NCBI RefSeq assembly: GCF_007994735.1
Contig: NZ_VOIL01000001.1
Coordinates: 806,001 to 870,000 of the forward strand
Direction: 5' to 3'
DNA length: 64,000 nt
DNA from: Nesterenkonia populi
GTDB taxonomy: Bacteria; Actinomycetota; Actinomycetes; Actinomycetales; Micrococcaceae
Positions 50,149-57,756 of the stretch are shown one piece after another. Within the stretch, counting starts at the first letter, position 1; every line of letters begins with the position of its first letter. Below the pieces are notes generated by a model. It ran no database searches. It worked only from the letters and a program-made list of their open reading frames with translations, and was not told the DNA's origin. The position numbers were made by a program, and so were the translations under genes.

Positions 50149-50838
50149 CTATCCGGCGGCCGCAGCGAGCTCCACGGCGGTCAGGGCGGTCAGGCGGTGG
50201 TGGCAGGGCAGAGACACATCCGGGTCCGCATTGACCCCCACCACCGTCAGGCCCGCGGCCATCGCTGCCGAGGCGCCCGCGGCGGAATCCTCAAAGGCCG
50301 CCGCCTCCTCGGGGGCGACGCCGAGACGGCGGCAGGCTTCACGGTACAGGTCCGGGGCCGGCTTGCCGGAGGCGACCTCATCCACTGTGCACACCGCCTG
50401 GGCGGTCTCCCACAGCCCGGAGGCGCGCAGCATCAGACGCACATCGGGGCGCAGGCCGTTGCTGGCCACCGCAGTCGGCACAGCGCTCGCCAAGCCGGTG
50501 AAGACCTCCACCGCACCAGGCATCGGCTCTGTGCCCTCCTGAAGGAGCTGGGAGTAGCGGCGGGTGAGCTCGGCGGCGACCGCAGCGGCATCGCCGCGCA
50601 CCTGCGGGAGCGCGGCCAGACGCGTGGCTGTGTCATCCACCGACAGCCCGTGAAAATCAGCGGCGGCGGCACCCGCGACGCCGCGGTCGGCCAGCCAGGC
50701 GGAGATCATCTCCAGCCACACCGACTCGGAGTCCACCAGCAGCCCGTCACAGTCGAACACCGCCGCGGAGACGCCCAGCTCCACCGGGCCCTCCGCCGTG
50801 GACAGGCGCAGGGCTGCGCTGCGGGCCTCCGCGCTCAT
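50149..50838 (-). CDS. HAD phosphatase of the phosphoglycolate/beta-phosphoglucomutase group
   Basis: A 229-residue HAD enzyme. Motif I VFDCDGLLVDSESVW holds both catalytic Asp residues, motif II is VASNGLRPDV, the motif III Lys is in VASGKPAPDLY and motif IV is AFEDSAAGASAA. The cap is of the helical C1 type. Its ATG overlaps the stop of the ABC ATPase by four bases, so it belongs to the importer operon. It probably dephosphorylates the imported ligand or a product; a true phosphonatase (PhnX) would need a cap Lys that I cannot place. Confidence 0.9.
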   Translation of the reverse strand: MSAEARSAALRLSTAEGPVELGVSAAVFDCDGLLVDSESVWLEMISAWLADRGVAGAAAADFHGLSVDDTATRLAALPQVRGDAAAVAAELTRRYSQLLQEGTEPMPGAVEVFTGLASAVPTAVASNGLRPDVRLMLRASGLWETAQAVCTVDEVASGKPAPDLYREACRRLGVAPEEAAAFEDSAAGASAAMAAGLTVVGVNADPDVSLPCHHRLTALTAVELAAAAG

Positions 50839-51902
50839 GCAGCGGCCCCGGCCGGCAGGCGCAGCGCCGGCTCCGAGATGACCTGTGGGCGCACCCGGGT
50901 GCCCGGCACCAGCCCGGCGGCCTCTGAGGCTGAGACCGAGCTCACCAGCTCCAGGTCCCCCTCCGGGGCGGCCGCCCGAATGATGGTGCGCTCGCCGGTG
51001 TACACCTGGGAGGCCACGGTGCAGTCCCCGTCCTCGGCGGGAACCAGCATCAGGTCCTCCGGCCGGACGAAAAGAGTGTCCAGGTTCTCGCCCGGCTGCC
51101 GGGCGGCCAGCTCACCGCCGGCGAACCCGCTCGGGGCGCCCAGCTCCGTCACCGTGCCCACGAACCGGGCCACAAACTCGCTGGCCGGACGCTGGTACAC
51201 CTCATGGGGCGCGTCGATCTGCTCGATCACCCCGGAGTTCAGCACCGCGACCCGGTCCGCGATCGCCAGCGCCTCCTCCTGATCATGGGTGACGAACATG
51301 GTGGTGATCCCCAGCTGCTGCTGCAGCCGGCGGATCTCGTCACGGATCTGCACACGGACCGTGGCGTCCAGGGCGGAGAGCGGCTCGTCGAGCAGCAGGA
51401 CCTCCGGCTGGGTGGCCAGGGCGCGGGCGAGCGCCACCCGCTGCTGCTGGCCGCCGGAGAGCTGGTGCGGGAACCGGGAGCCGAACTGCTCCAGCCCGCA
51501 CATCTCCAGCATGTCCTGGGCGGTCCGGCGACGCTTCTCCTTGGCGACCTTCCGGACCCGCAGGCCGTACTCGACGTTCTCCTGCACGGTCATGTTCGGG
51601 AAGAGGCTGTAGGCCTGGAAGACCATGCCGATGCCGCGGCGGTTCGGCGCGATGCCGGTGAGGTCCCGACCGCCGACCAGCACCCGACCGGTGGTGGGAT
51701 TCTCGAACCCGGCGAGGATCCGCAGGGCCGTGGTCTTCCCGCAGCCGGAGGGTCCCAGCACGGTCACGAACTCGCCGGCGGTCAGGGTCAGATCCATGTT
51801 CTGCAGGACTGTAGTGGGGCCGAAGGCCTTGGAGACCCCCTCGAGCACCACCTCGTTGGAGGGGGTCTCAGCGGGGCGGGAGCGTTCAGCGGCGGTAGTC
51901 AT
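50835..51902 (-). CDS. PotA/FbpC-class ABC transporter ATPase
   Basis: A 355-residue ATPase: Walker A GPSGCGKTTALRILAGFE, Q-loop GMVFQAYSLFPNMTV, signature LSGGQQQRVALARALA, Walker B VLLLDEPLSALDATVR and switch His VTHDQEEALAIADR. A C-terminal TOBE-type domain of about 110 residues follows, with LFVRPEDLMLVP. Members serve polyamine, iron, thiamine or 2-aminoethylphosphonate importers. The stop overlaps the HAD gene and the start the permease stop by one base, so the whole unit is coupled. Confidence 0.9.
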   Translation of the reverse strand: MTTAAERSRPAETPSNEVVLEGVSKAFGPTTVLQNMDLTLTAGEFVTVLGPSGCGKTTALRILAGFENPTTGRVLVGGRDLTGIAPNRRGIGMVFQAYSLFPNMTVQENVEYGLRVRKVAKEKRRRTAQDMLEMCGLEQFGSRFPHQLSGGQQQRVALARALATQPEVLLLDEPLSALDATVRVQIRDEIRRLQQQLGITTMFVTHDQEEALAIADRVAVLNSGVIEQIDAPHEVYQRPASEFVARFVGTVTELGAPSGFAGGELAARQPGENLDTLFVRPEDLMLVPAEDGDCTVASQVYTGERTIIRAAAPEGDLELVSSVSASEAAGLVPGTRVRPQVISEPALRLPAGAAA

Positions 51903-52759
51903 CAGGCAGCGGCTTTCTGGCTGGATTTCTGCAGGGCACGTTCGGCGCGGGCTGCACGGCCCGCGGGGGAGAACCGATCAGCGGACAGCGTTGCGACGAA
52001 CAGCAGGGCCCAGGTGGTCAGGTTCAGGAGCACCGCAATGGCGATCGAGGCGCGAAAGTTGTTGGAGGACACGTCATAGAGCCACACCGGGACGGTCTGC
52101 TGGCCCAGGGTGGCTGCCAGGGAGAACTCCCCGAAGCACAGGGCGGTGGCGAAGAACACCGAGAACAGCATCGAGCCGCGGATGTTCGGGATCACCACCC
52201 GCCAGATCGTCCCCCAGGTGCTGGAGCCCAGCACCGCGGAGCCCTCCACCATCGCCTTCAGCGGGATGGTCCGCAGCCCGGCGTCGATGGATCGGAAGGT
52301 GAACGGCAGGCACAGCACCACATAGGTGCCCACCAGGATCAGGGGCAGGTCCGGGTTCTGCAGGAACTGGCTGATCTGGCTGGCCATGGATCCGCGGCCC
52401 TGCTGGGCGCCCCAGCGCAGAAGGGCGACGACGCCGGCGGCGATCGCGATGGGAGGGACCACCAGCGGCAGGGTGCACAGGATCTCCAGGACGGGGCGCA
52501 GCTTGGGCGCCCACAGGTGGACCGCCACCAGGGCCGGCACCAGCGTCGCCACCAGGACCACGATGGTCAGGCCGGTGATCAGGAAGGTGCGGGATGCTGC
52601 GGCGGCCAGGCTGGCGTCCTCGGTGATCACCGAGTATGCCCCGAGCGAGAAGCTTCCGCCGGGGAAGACGGCGTAGTAGATGCTGCACAGCACCGGGATG
52701 GTCACGTAGAGGGCGACGGCGAGCACCGGCACCCAGTTGGCGAATCTCAGCCGACCCAT
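51902..52759 (-). CDS. ABC importer permease, second subunit
   Basis: A 285-residue permease of the PotC/PhnV class with six membrane segments; the EAA loop region is AMVEGSAVLGSSTWGTIWRV VIP-like, followed by the conserved FFATALCFGEFSLAATL segment. I choose the ATG at 52759, with a purine-rich GGAGGACC before it; the longer open frame is antisense-like and overlaps the other permease. The two permease genes overlap by 13 bases, typical of fixed stoichiometry. Confidence 0.88.
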   Translation of the reverse strand: MGRLRFANWVPVLAVALYVTIPVLCSIYYAVFPGGSFSLGAYSVITEDASLAAAASRTFLITGLTIVVLVATLVPALVAVHLWAPKLRPVLEILCTLPLVVPPIAIAAGVVALLRWGAQQGRGSMASQISQFLQNPDLPLILVGTYVVLCLPFTFRSIDAGLRTIPLKAMVEGSAVLGSSTWGTIWRVVIPNIRGSMLFSVFFATALCFGEFSLAATLGQQTVPVWLYDVSSNNFRASIAIAVLLNLTTWALLFVATLSADRFSPAGRAARAERALQKSSQKAAA

Positions 52760-53664
52760 CGTGCGGTCCTCCTCTGCAGCCGGTTGAAGACGATCAGCAC
52801 GACGACGGCGATGACCACCATCGTGATGCCCAGTGCCATGGCGATGGGCTGGCTGGCTGGGGACTGGCCCAGCAGCGAGGAGATGTTCAGCGGGATCAGC
52901 GGGAAGCCGCCGGCACCGATCAGCACCGCCGCGGAGGCGTGGGTGGCAAAGGCTGCGCCGAAGCACAGGATCCAGCCGCCCAGCAGCGCAGGGGCGGCGA
53001 TCGGAAGGCCCACCCGCAGCCAGAAGGTCGGCGCCGAGCCGCCGAGCACGGCATTGGCCTCACGCCACTCCTTCCGGATTCCCATGAAGGTCGGCAGGGT
53101 CACCATGACCATCGTGGGGATCAGGAAGTACTGGTACATCACCACCAGGCCCTGCCAGGAGTACAGGGAGAAGCCGATGGCGCTGAGGTTCAGCGCGGCG
53201 TAGATCACTCCGGCATTGCCCAGCGTGACGATGAAGGAGAAGGCCAGCGGGGCGCCGCCGTCGTTCGCCAGCACCGAGGAGAACACTGCCACCACAGAGT
53301 CCAGCTTCTTGGAGCGGATGTGGGAGATGCAGAACGCGGTCAGCGCGCCGACCACGGAGGCGACCGCCGAGCCCACGAGGCTCACCTGGAGGGAGTTGAC
53401 GATGGCCTGGGAGTGGGAGCCCCCGGTGAGGGCCATGAAGTGGTCCAGGCCGATGGTCGTGCTGCCGTCCTCGGCCTCCACGGAGAGCGCGATGACCGCC
53501 ATGCCAGCGATCGGCAGGATGAAGAACAGTGCCAGGATCAGGCCCAGCGGCAGCAGGGAGAGCGCGGCCGGGGACCGCAGTGCGGCCCCCGCGCCCTGCC
53601 AGCGGGCGCGGCTGAGAAGGCCCGGCCGCGGCCCGCTGGCGGGCTGGGTGATGGGCAGGCTCAC
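52747..53664 (-). CDS. ABC importer permease, first subunit
   Basis: A 305-residue permease of the PotB/PhnU class with six membrane segments. REANAVLGGSAPTFWLRVGLP is the EAA loop. The GTG start at 53664 overlaps the stop of the binding-protein gene (GTGA), which is more convincing than the ATG 18 bases upstream inside that gene. The following permease gene overlaps by 13 bases. Substrate inferred only from context. Confidence 0.88.
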   Translation of the reverse strand: MSLPITQPASGPRPGLLSRARWQGAGAALRSPAALSLLPLGLILALFFILPIAGMAVIALSVEAEDGSTTIGLDHFMALTGGSHSQAIVNSLQVSLVGSAVASVVGALTAFCISHIRSKKLDSVVAVFSSVLANDGGAPLAFSFIVTLGNAGVIYAALNLSAIGFSLYSWQGLVVMYQYFLIPTMVMVTLPTFMGIRKEWREANAVLGGSAPTFWLRVGLPIAAPALLGGWILCFGAAFATHASAAVLIGAGGFPLIPLNISSLLGQSPASQPIAMALGITMVVIAVVVLIVFNRLQRRTARWVG

Positions 53665-54800
53665 TGCACCGTACCGTCCCACTGCTCGTTGACGATCTGC
53701 TGGTTGGCCTCACGCTGCTCCAGGGTGGGCTGCGGGGCCTCGATGCCGTCCTGGCTGGGCAGCTCGGCGAGGGCGTCCTCGTCCACGGTGTCCTGCTCGA
53801 TCATCGCGTCCAGGCGGACCGGGGAGACATAGCCCTCCAGCAGGATGTTCTGGCCCTCGTCGGAGAACAGGAACTCGTAGAACAGGCGTGCCACAGCCGG
53901 GTTCGGGGCGTCCTCGTTGATGGAGGCGGCGTAGAAGGAGGAGACCTGGCCGTCCTCTGGCAGGTTGATCTCCATCTCGATGCCGGCGTCGTCCTCAAGG
54001 TCGTTGGCGATGGGCTGCAGCAGGTAGTCCCAGTCGAGCACGATGGGGGTCTCGCCGGTCTCGATGGTGCCGGCGTCGCCCTCCACGGGGACGAGGTTGC
54101 CCATCTCGGAGAGCTCGCCGAAGAACTCGATGCCGGGCGTGATGTCGTCGAAGCTGCCGCCGCTGGCCTCCGCCGCGGCGTGGACGATCATGAACGAGCC
54201 CTCAGAGGCGGTCGGGTTGGAGGGCAGGGCCACCTGCCCGGAGTACTGGGGGTCCAGCAGGTCCTCGAAGTTCTCGGGGCAGTCGTCGACCCGCGAGGTG
54301 TCGCAGCCGATGGCGACGGTCCCGCCCAGGTGGTTGATCCAGGTGCCGGACTCGGAGACGAACTCCTCATCGATGTCATCGATGGTCTGCGGGGAGTACT
54401 CGGCGAGCAGGCCGTCCTCCGCGGCGTCCTCGGCGAAGCTCACGCCGGTGTCCAGGTAGTCCAGGGAGTTGTCCTGGCCCTGGCGGTTCACCACGGCGTT
54501 GATGAGGTCCTGGCTGGAGCCGGTGGAGGTGTCGTTGCTGATCTCGATGTCGTACTCCTCGGAGAACGTCTCGAGCAGCTCGCCGTAGTTCGCCCAGTCC
54601 TCGTAGAGGCCCATTGCGTTGAACTGGCCCTCGGCCTGGGCGTCCTCGATGAGCTGGTCCATTCCTCCGCCGTCCTCCACGGAGGCGGCCTCGCGCCAGT
54701 TCTGGGATGCCTCGGATTCGCCTCCTTCGTCGCCGCAGGCGGTCAGGGCGATGGCGGCGGCCGCGGAGGCGCCGAGAGCCTTTTGGGTGCGAGTGAACAT
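53661..54800 (-). CDS. Extracellular solute-binding lipoprotein (class PotD/PhnS/Fbp)
   Basis: A 379-residue lipoprotein, lipobox LTAC with Cys22 and an acidic N-terminal linker. The mature part has the type II binding fold: FSEEYDIEISNDTSTGSSQD, GLLAEYSPQTIDDIDEEFV, VALPSNPTASEGSFMIVHA and a C-terminal FYEFLFSDEGQNILLEGYV. Similar proteins bind iron, polyamines, thiamine or 2-aminoethylphosphonate. It leads an operon that ends with two phosphatase-fold enzymes and is read away from a GntR/UTRA regulator. I favour a phosphorylated or phosphonate ligand, as inference. Confidence 0.88.
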   Translation of the reverse strand: MFTRTQKALGASAAAAIALTACGDEGGESEASQNWREAASVEDGGGMDQLIEDAQAEGQFNAMGLYEDWANYGELLETFSEEYDIEISNDTSTGSSQDLINAVVNRQGQDNSLDYLDTGVSFAEDAAEDGLLAEYSPQTIDDIDEEFVSESGTWINHLGGTVAIGCDTSRVDDCPENFEDLLDPQYSGQVALPSNPTASEGSFMIVHAAAEASGGSFDDITPGIEFFGELSEMGNLVPVEGDAGTIETGETPIVLDWDYLLQPIANDLEDDAGIEMEINLPEDGQVSSFYAASINEDAPNPAVARLFYEFLFSDEGQNILLEGYVSPVRLDAMIEQDTVDEDALAELPSQDGIEAPQPTLEQREANQQIVNEQWDGTVQ

Positions 54801-54880
54801 GGTCTTCCCTTCGGTGCGTCAGACAGTTGTGAGCGATTCAGTGAGGCTTCAGCGGATCAGACCGCCAGCGCCACCTATCC

Positions 54881-54923
54881 TCACTAGTGAACTACACTCA
54901 GTCAAATGGAAGATCACCAGTGA
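54881..54923. promoter_or_regulatory. Two GntR operator candidates in the divergent control region
   Basis: TCACTAGTGA (54881-54890) is a perfect palindrome and TCACCAGTGA (54914-54923) a one-base variant; their centres are 33 bases apart, about three helical turns. They lie between the importer operon (start 54800, minus) and the gntR gene (start 54993, plus), the expected place for operators of an autoregulated GntR repressor. Confidence 0.6.
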
Positions 54924-54992
54924 GTGAACTCTGTATGAACTCCTGGGCGCGCACCCCCGCCTAGGATGGTGGACGATGGAAGAGGCGGCAGC

Positions 54993-55754
54993 GTGAGCAC
55001 ATTCGCGTTCACACATATTGCGCAGGCGCTGCGCGACGAGATCCAAGCGGGGACATACCCGGTGGGCGCCTCGCTGCCCTCTGAGCGGGAGCTCTCCCAA
55101 CGATTCGAGGTCTCACCCGGCACCGTCCGGGTGGCGCTGAAGAAGCTGGTGGAGGAGGGCACCGTCGACGGCAGCCGCGGCCGGCCCAAACGGGTGGTGC
55201 GGCTGCCGCGCCGCCAGGGCAGCTATGAGGAGTTCCGCTCCTTCGCCCAATGGGCGCACCAGCAGGGCTTGGTGCCCGGGGGACAGGTGCTGGACGCCCA
55301 GTGGCAGATCGCAGGCCGGACCGATGCGGACCTCCTTCAGGTCCCGCGCGGACGCCGGGTGCTCTCCGTGGTGCGGCTGCGCACCCTCGGCGGCGAGACC
55401 GTCATGCTCGAGCACACCCACTACCCGGAATGGCTCGGCGAGATCGTTGAGGCCCTGGAGGAGGACGCCCCGTCCGTCACCTCGGTGCTCGCCGAGGAGC
55501 ACGGGGTGCACTTCAGCCACGCCGAGCATCTTTTCGGCGCGGAGGGGGCCAAAGCAAAGGAGGCCGCCCGGCTCGGGGTCTCCCGGGGGGCGCCGCTGCT
55601 GGTGCATCGGCGCATCTCCCGGGACCCGTCCGGACGGCCTCTGGAATGGTCCACCGACCGCTACATCAGCGGCCGCATCATGCTTTCGGCGGGAAGCTCC
55701 TGGCACTCCTCGCCGCTGCAGTGGACGATGCCGGGCTCAGCAGACTTCGCCTGA
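54993..55754 (+). CDS. GntR-family regulator with UTRA ligand-binding domain
   Basis: A 253-residue HutC-subfamily regulator. The winged helix covers residues 1-70 (HIAQALRDEIQAGTYPVGAS then LPSERELSQRFEVSPGTVR), and the UTRA domain covers about 95-245 (RVLSVVRLRTLGGETVMLEH, then PLEWSTDRYISGRI). It probably senses the ligand of the divergent importer and represses both units. I choose GTG 54993 with AGAGG eight bases upstream; the ATG at 54966 lies on a TAGGAT promoter box. It is convergent with the Acs C-domain gene after 18 bases. Confidence 0.9.
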   Translation: MSTFAFTHIAQALRDEIQAGTYPVGASLPSERELSQRFEVSPGTVRVALKKLVEEGTVDGSRGRPKRVVRLPRRQGSYEEFRSFAQWAHQQGLVPGGQVLDAQWQIAGRTDADLLQVPRGRRVLSVVRLRTLGGETVMLEHTHYPEWLGEIVEALEEDAPSVTSVLAEEHGVHFSHAEHLFGAEGAKAKEAARLGVSRGAPLLVHRRISRDPSGRPLEWSTDRYISGRIMLSAGSSWHSSPLQWTMPGSADFA

Positions 55755-55772
55755 GCCCGGCGGGCGGGGCGG

Positions 55773-56366
55773 TCACTGCCCTCCGGCGGAGGCACTGGCC
55801 TTGGCGGTGCCCATCTCCTGGCAGAGCTTCTTGATGGAGGCCAGGCACTTCTGGTTCTGGACGCCCGAGGCGTCCTCCGGGTCCTCCCCGGCGTAGAGGC
55901 GGCCCAGCACCCGGCTGATCACCTGCCCCTCCTTATCCTTCGGCATCTCCAGGACTGGGATGATCTTGCGCGGCACGGCCTCCTCGGAGACCTTCTCGGC
56001 CACCAGGGCCTGGACGGAGTCCACCAGCTTCTTCTCCCCTGGGGGGACGGAGCGTGTCTGCGAGCCGTCGTCGGGCGGCAGGCGGGTCGCGTTGACCTCG
56101 TCCCGGGCTGCCGCGCTGAGCACGACGAACGCCACCGGTATGCTGCCGGCTTCGTCGTCGCTGATCGAACAGACCCCCGACTCCAGGACGCCCTCATGGG
56201 AGTTCATCGCGTCACGGATGTCGTTGAGGTGCACCTCCTGGCCATTGACGGTGACCTCGTCATCGTGCATCGCCTCAAGGTCCTCCTCGGGCGGATCCGT
56301 GTGGAAGCGGGGCTCCCCCGTCTTCGTCTGGTCCGGGTCCATCTTGGTGCGGTCAGTGGTGCTCAC
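55773..56366 (-). CDS. Freestanding acetyl-CoA-synthetase C-terminal domain protein, key Lys replaced by Gln
   Basis: A 197-residue protein that aligns with only the C-terminal (AMP-binding C) domain of acetyl-CoA synthetase. Comparing it with the full Acs at 43983-46043: DEVTVNGQEVHLNDI matches DAINVSGHLLSTI, IPVAFVVLS matches AAVAFTVLS, RKIIPVLEMPKDKEGQVISR matches RDIIPVPEVPKTRSGKIMRR, and VQNQKCLASI matches LQNEPCVPQI. The catalytic Lys of Acs is Gln148 here. There is no adenylation core in the gene or beside it. AGGAGG lies seven bases before GTG 56366. It cannot adenylate by itself; it may bind CoA, Acs or the Acs-modifying enzymes. Function unknown. Confidence 0.82.
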   Translation of the reverse strand: MSTTDRTKMDPDQTKTGEPRFHTDPPEEDLEAMHDDEVTVNGQEVHLNDIRDAMNSHEGVLESGVCSISDDEAGSIPVAFVVLSAAARDEVNATRLPPDDGSQTRSVPPGEKKLVDSVQALVAEKVSEEAVPRKIIPVLEMPKDKEGQVISRVLGRLYAGEDPEDASGVQNQKCLASIKKLCQEMGTAKASASAGGQ

Positions 56367-56445
56367 GAGACTGCCTCCTCGCACTGGATTCCTTGGGGTG
56401 TGACTCTTCCCAACCTGGCAGAGAAGCCTGGACGAAAGCTCCTCG

Positions 56446-57735
56446 TCACCGGGAGGCGCGTTCCAGGATCTCCTCCATCACCGCGTCGTTGACCTTCCGC
56501 GGCTCCCCGTAGCTGGGGTAGTGGAACTGCGCGATGTTCGCGTACGGGTTCACGTCCAGCACGACCGCTCCCTCCGGTGACTCCAGGTCCGGTACCAGCA
56601 GGTCCACGCCCGCGGCGCCCAGGCCTGGGATCGCCTGCAGGCCGTCGACGGCGAGGTCCTTCAGCTCGTCGGCGAGGCTGTCCAGCACGTCCAACGCCAG
56701 GCCGCCGCCGCGGGTGGTGTCGGCGATCTGGGTGAGCATCACCAGCTCACCCATCGGAGGCACCGTGCTGCGGGTGATCCCGGCGGGGGCGAGGAACGCG
56801 TCGTCGACCTCCGGCTGGCGGGGCCTGAGGTAGTCGTTGGCGCGGCGCCGTGCGATCTCCTCATCGGCCAGCCGGCCCACTGAGGTCACCCCGTCGCCGA
56901 TGACGTACAGCGGAATGCGGGCCACCGCGCCCACCACCTGGCTGCCGACCACATACGCACGGACGTCCAGGCCGGGGGTGTGCTCCTCCACCACGATCAG
57001 GTAGCGGGAGTCCGAGGTGGCGGACCGGGCTGCCATCGCCTTCGCCCAGGCGGCCCGCAGATCGGACTCGCGGGTGATGTCCGCGGTGATCCCCTTGCCG
57101 ATCCGGCCGGACGACGGTTTGACCGCTACCCGTTTGCCGAGCGACTTCATCGTCTTCACCGCCCGGGAGAACTCGGTGGGGCTGATCGCCTTGCCGCGCG
57201 GGGTGGGCACCTCGGAGGCCTGCAGGTACCGCTTGGTCATGGCCTTGGACCGGGAGAGCCGGCGTGCCTGGTGGGAGACCAGCGAGGTGATGACCCCGTC
57301 GGTGCCGCCGACGACCACCCCGGAGAGGAAGAAGAGCTGGTTGGACTCGGAGATGATCTTGATGGTCATCCGCTTGCGGCGGGCGGCCCGCTGCAGCAGG
57401 GCCTGGTGCGGCATGGTCGAAGACCAGCGGCGCATCTGCTCGTACCGGGGCTCCACCTGCTCCACGATGAACTGGGCCGTAGCGGAGGCATCCTCCGGAA
57501 GGCGGACCGCGGGGCGGACCTCCGGCAGGGCGTGGCGCTCCTGCGTCTCCGGTGCCGCCGGCTGCGGAGCGGGGGGCCCAGCGGGAGGGAGGGGGAAGTT
57601 CGGGCTGCCCGCTCCGGCGTCGGGACCGGCCGGCCGCGGGGCCGTCTCATCGGGGGCGGGCGCCTGCGGGGCGCCGCGGCGGGCACGGCCCGGGCGACGC
57701 GCGCCGATGGGGAAAGTGTGCGGCTCAGAGCTCAT
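56446..57735 (-). CDS. ATP-grasp ligase related to cyanophycin synthetase/GshF
   Basis: A 429-residue protein. The first ~75 residues are a Pro/Ala-rich tail; then an N-terminal domain (RMTIKIISESNQLFFLSGVV), and an ATP-grasp core with KRYLQASEVPTPRGKAIS, the ATP Lys in VAVKPSSGRIGKGI, VVEEHTPGLDVRAYVVGSQV and IGDGVTSVGRL, which resembles cyanophycin synthetase and the GshF ligase domain. The metal-binding DVNPYANIAQFH closes the site. It should join an amino acid or peptide to another by acyl phosphate. Its ATG lies nine bases after TAGGCT. A core-less paralog precedes it by 21 bases. Confidence 0.82.
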   Translation of the reverse strand: MSSEPHTFPIGARRPGRARRGAPQAPAPDETAPRPAGPDAGAGSPNFPLPPAGPPAPQPAAPETQERHALPEVRPAVRLPEDASATAQFIVEQVEPRYEQMRRWSSTMPHQALLQRAARRKRMTIKIISESNQLFFLSGVVVGGTDGVITSLVSHQARRLSRSKAMTKRYLQASEVPTPRGKAISPTEFSRAVKTMKSLGKRVAVKPSSGRIGKGITADITRESDLRAAWAKAMAARSATSDSRYLIVVEEHTPGLDVRAYVVGSQVVGAVARIPLYVIGDGVTSVGRLADEEIARRRANDYLRPRQPEVDDAFLAPAGITRSTVPPMGELVMLTQIADTTRGGGLALDVLDSLADELKDLAVDGLQAIPGLGAAGVDLLVPDLESPEGAVVLDVNPYANIAQFHYPSYGEPRKVNDAVMEEILERASR

Positions 57736-57756
57736 CGTGGGGCCAGCCTAGCGGCT

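Noticed and set aside
48916..51282. Plus-strand open frame of 788 codons
   Set aside because: It is antisense to ssuB, the EEP gene, the HAD gene and the ABC ATPase, and its composition (His, Arg, Gly runs) is that of a shadow in GC-rich DNA.
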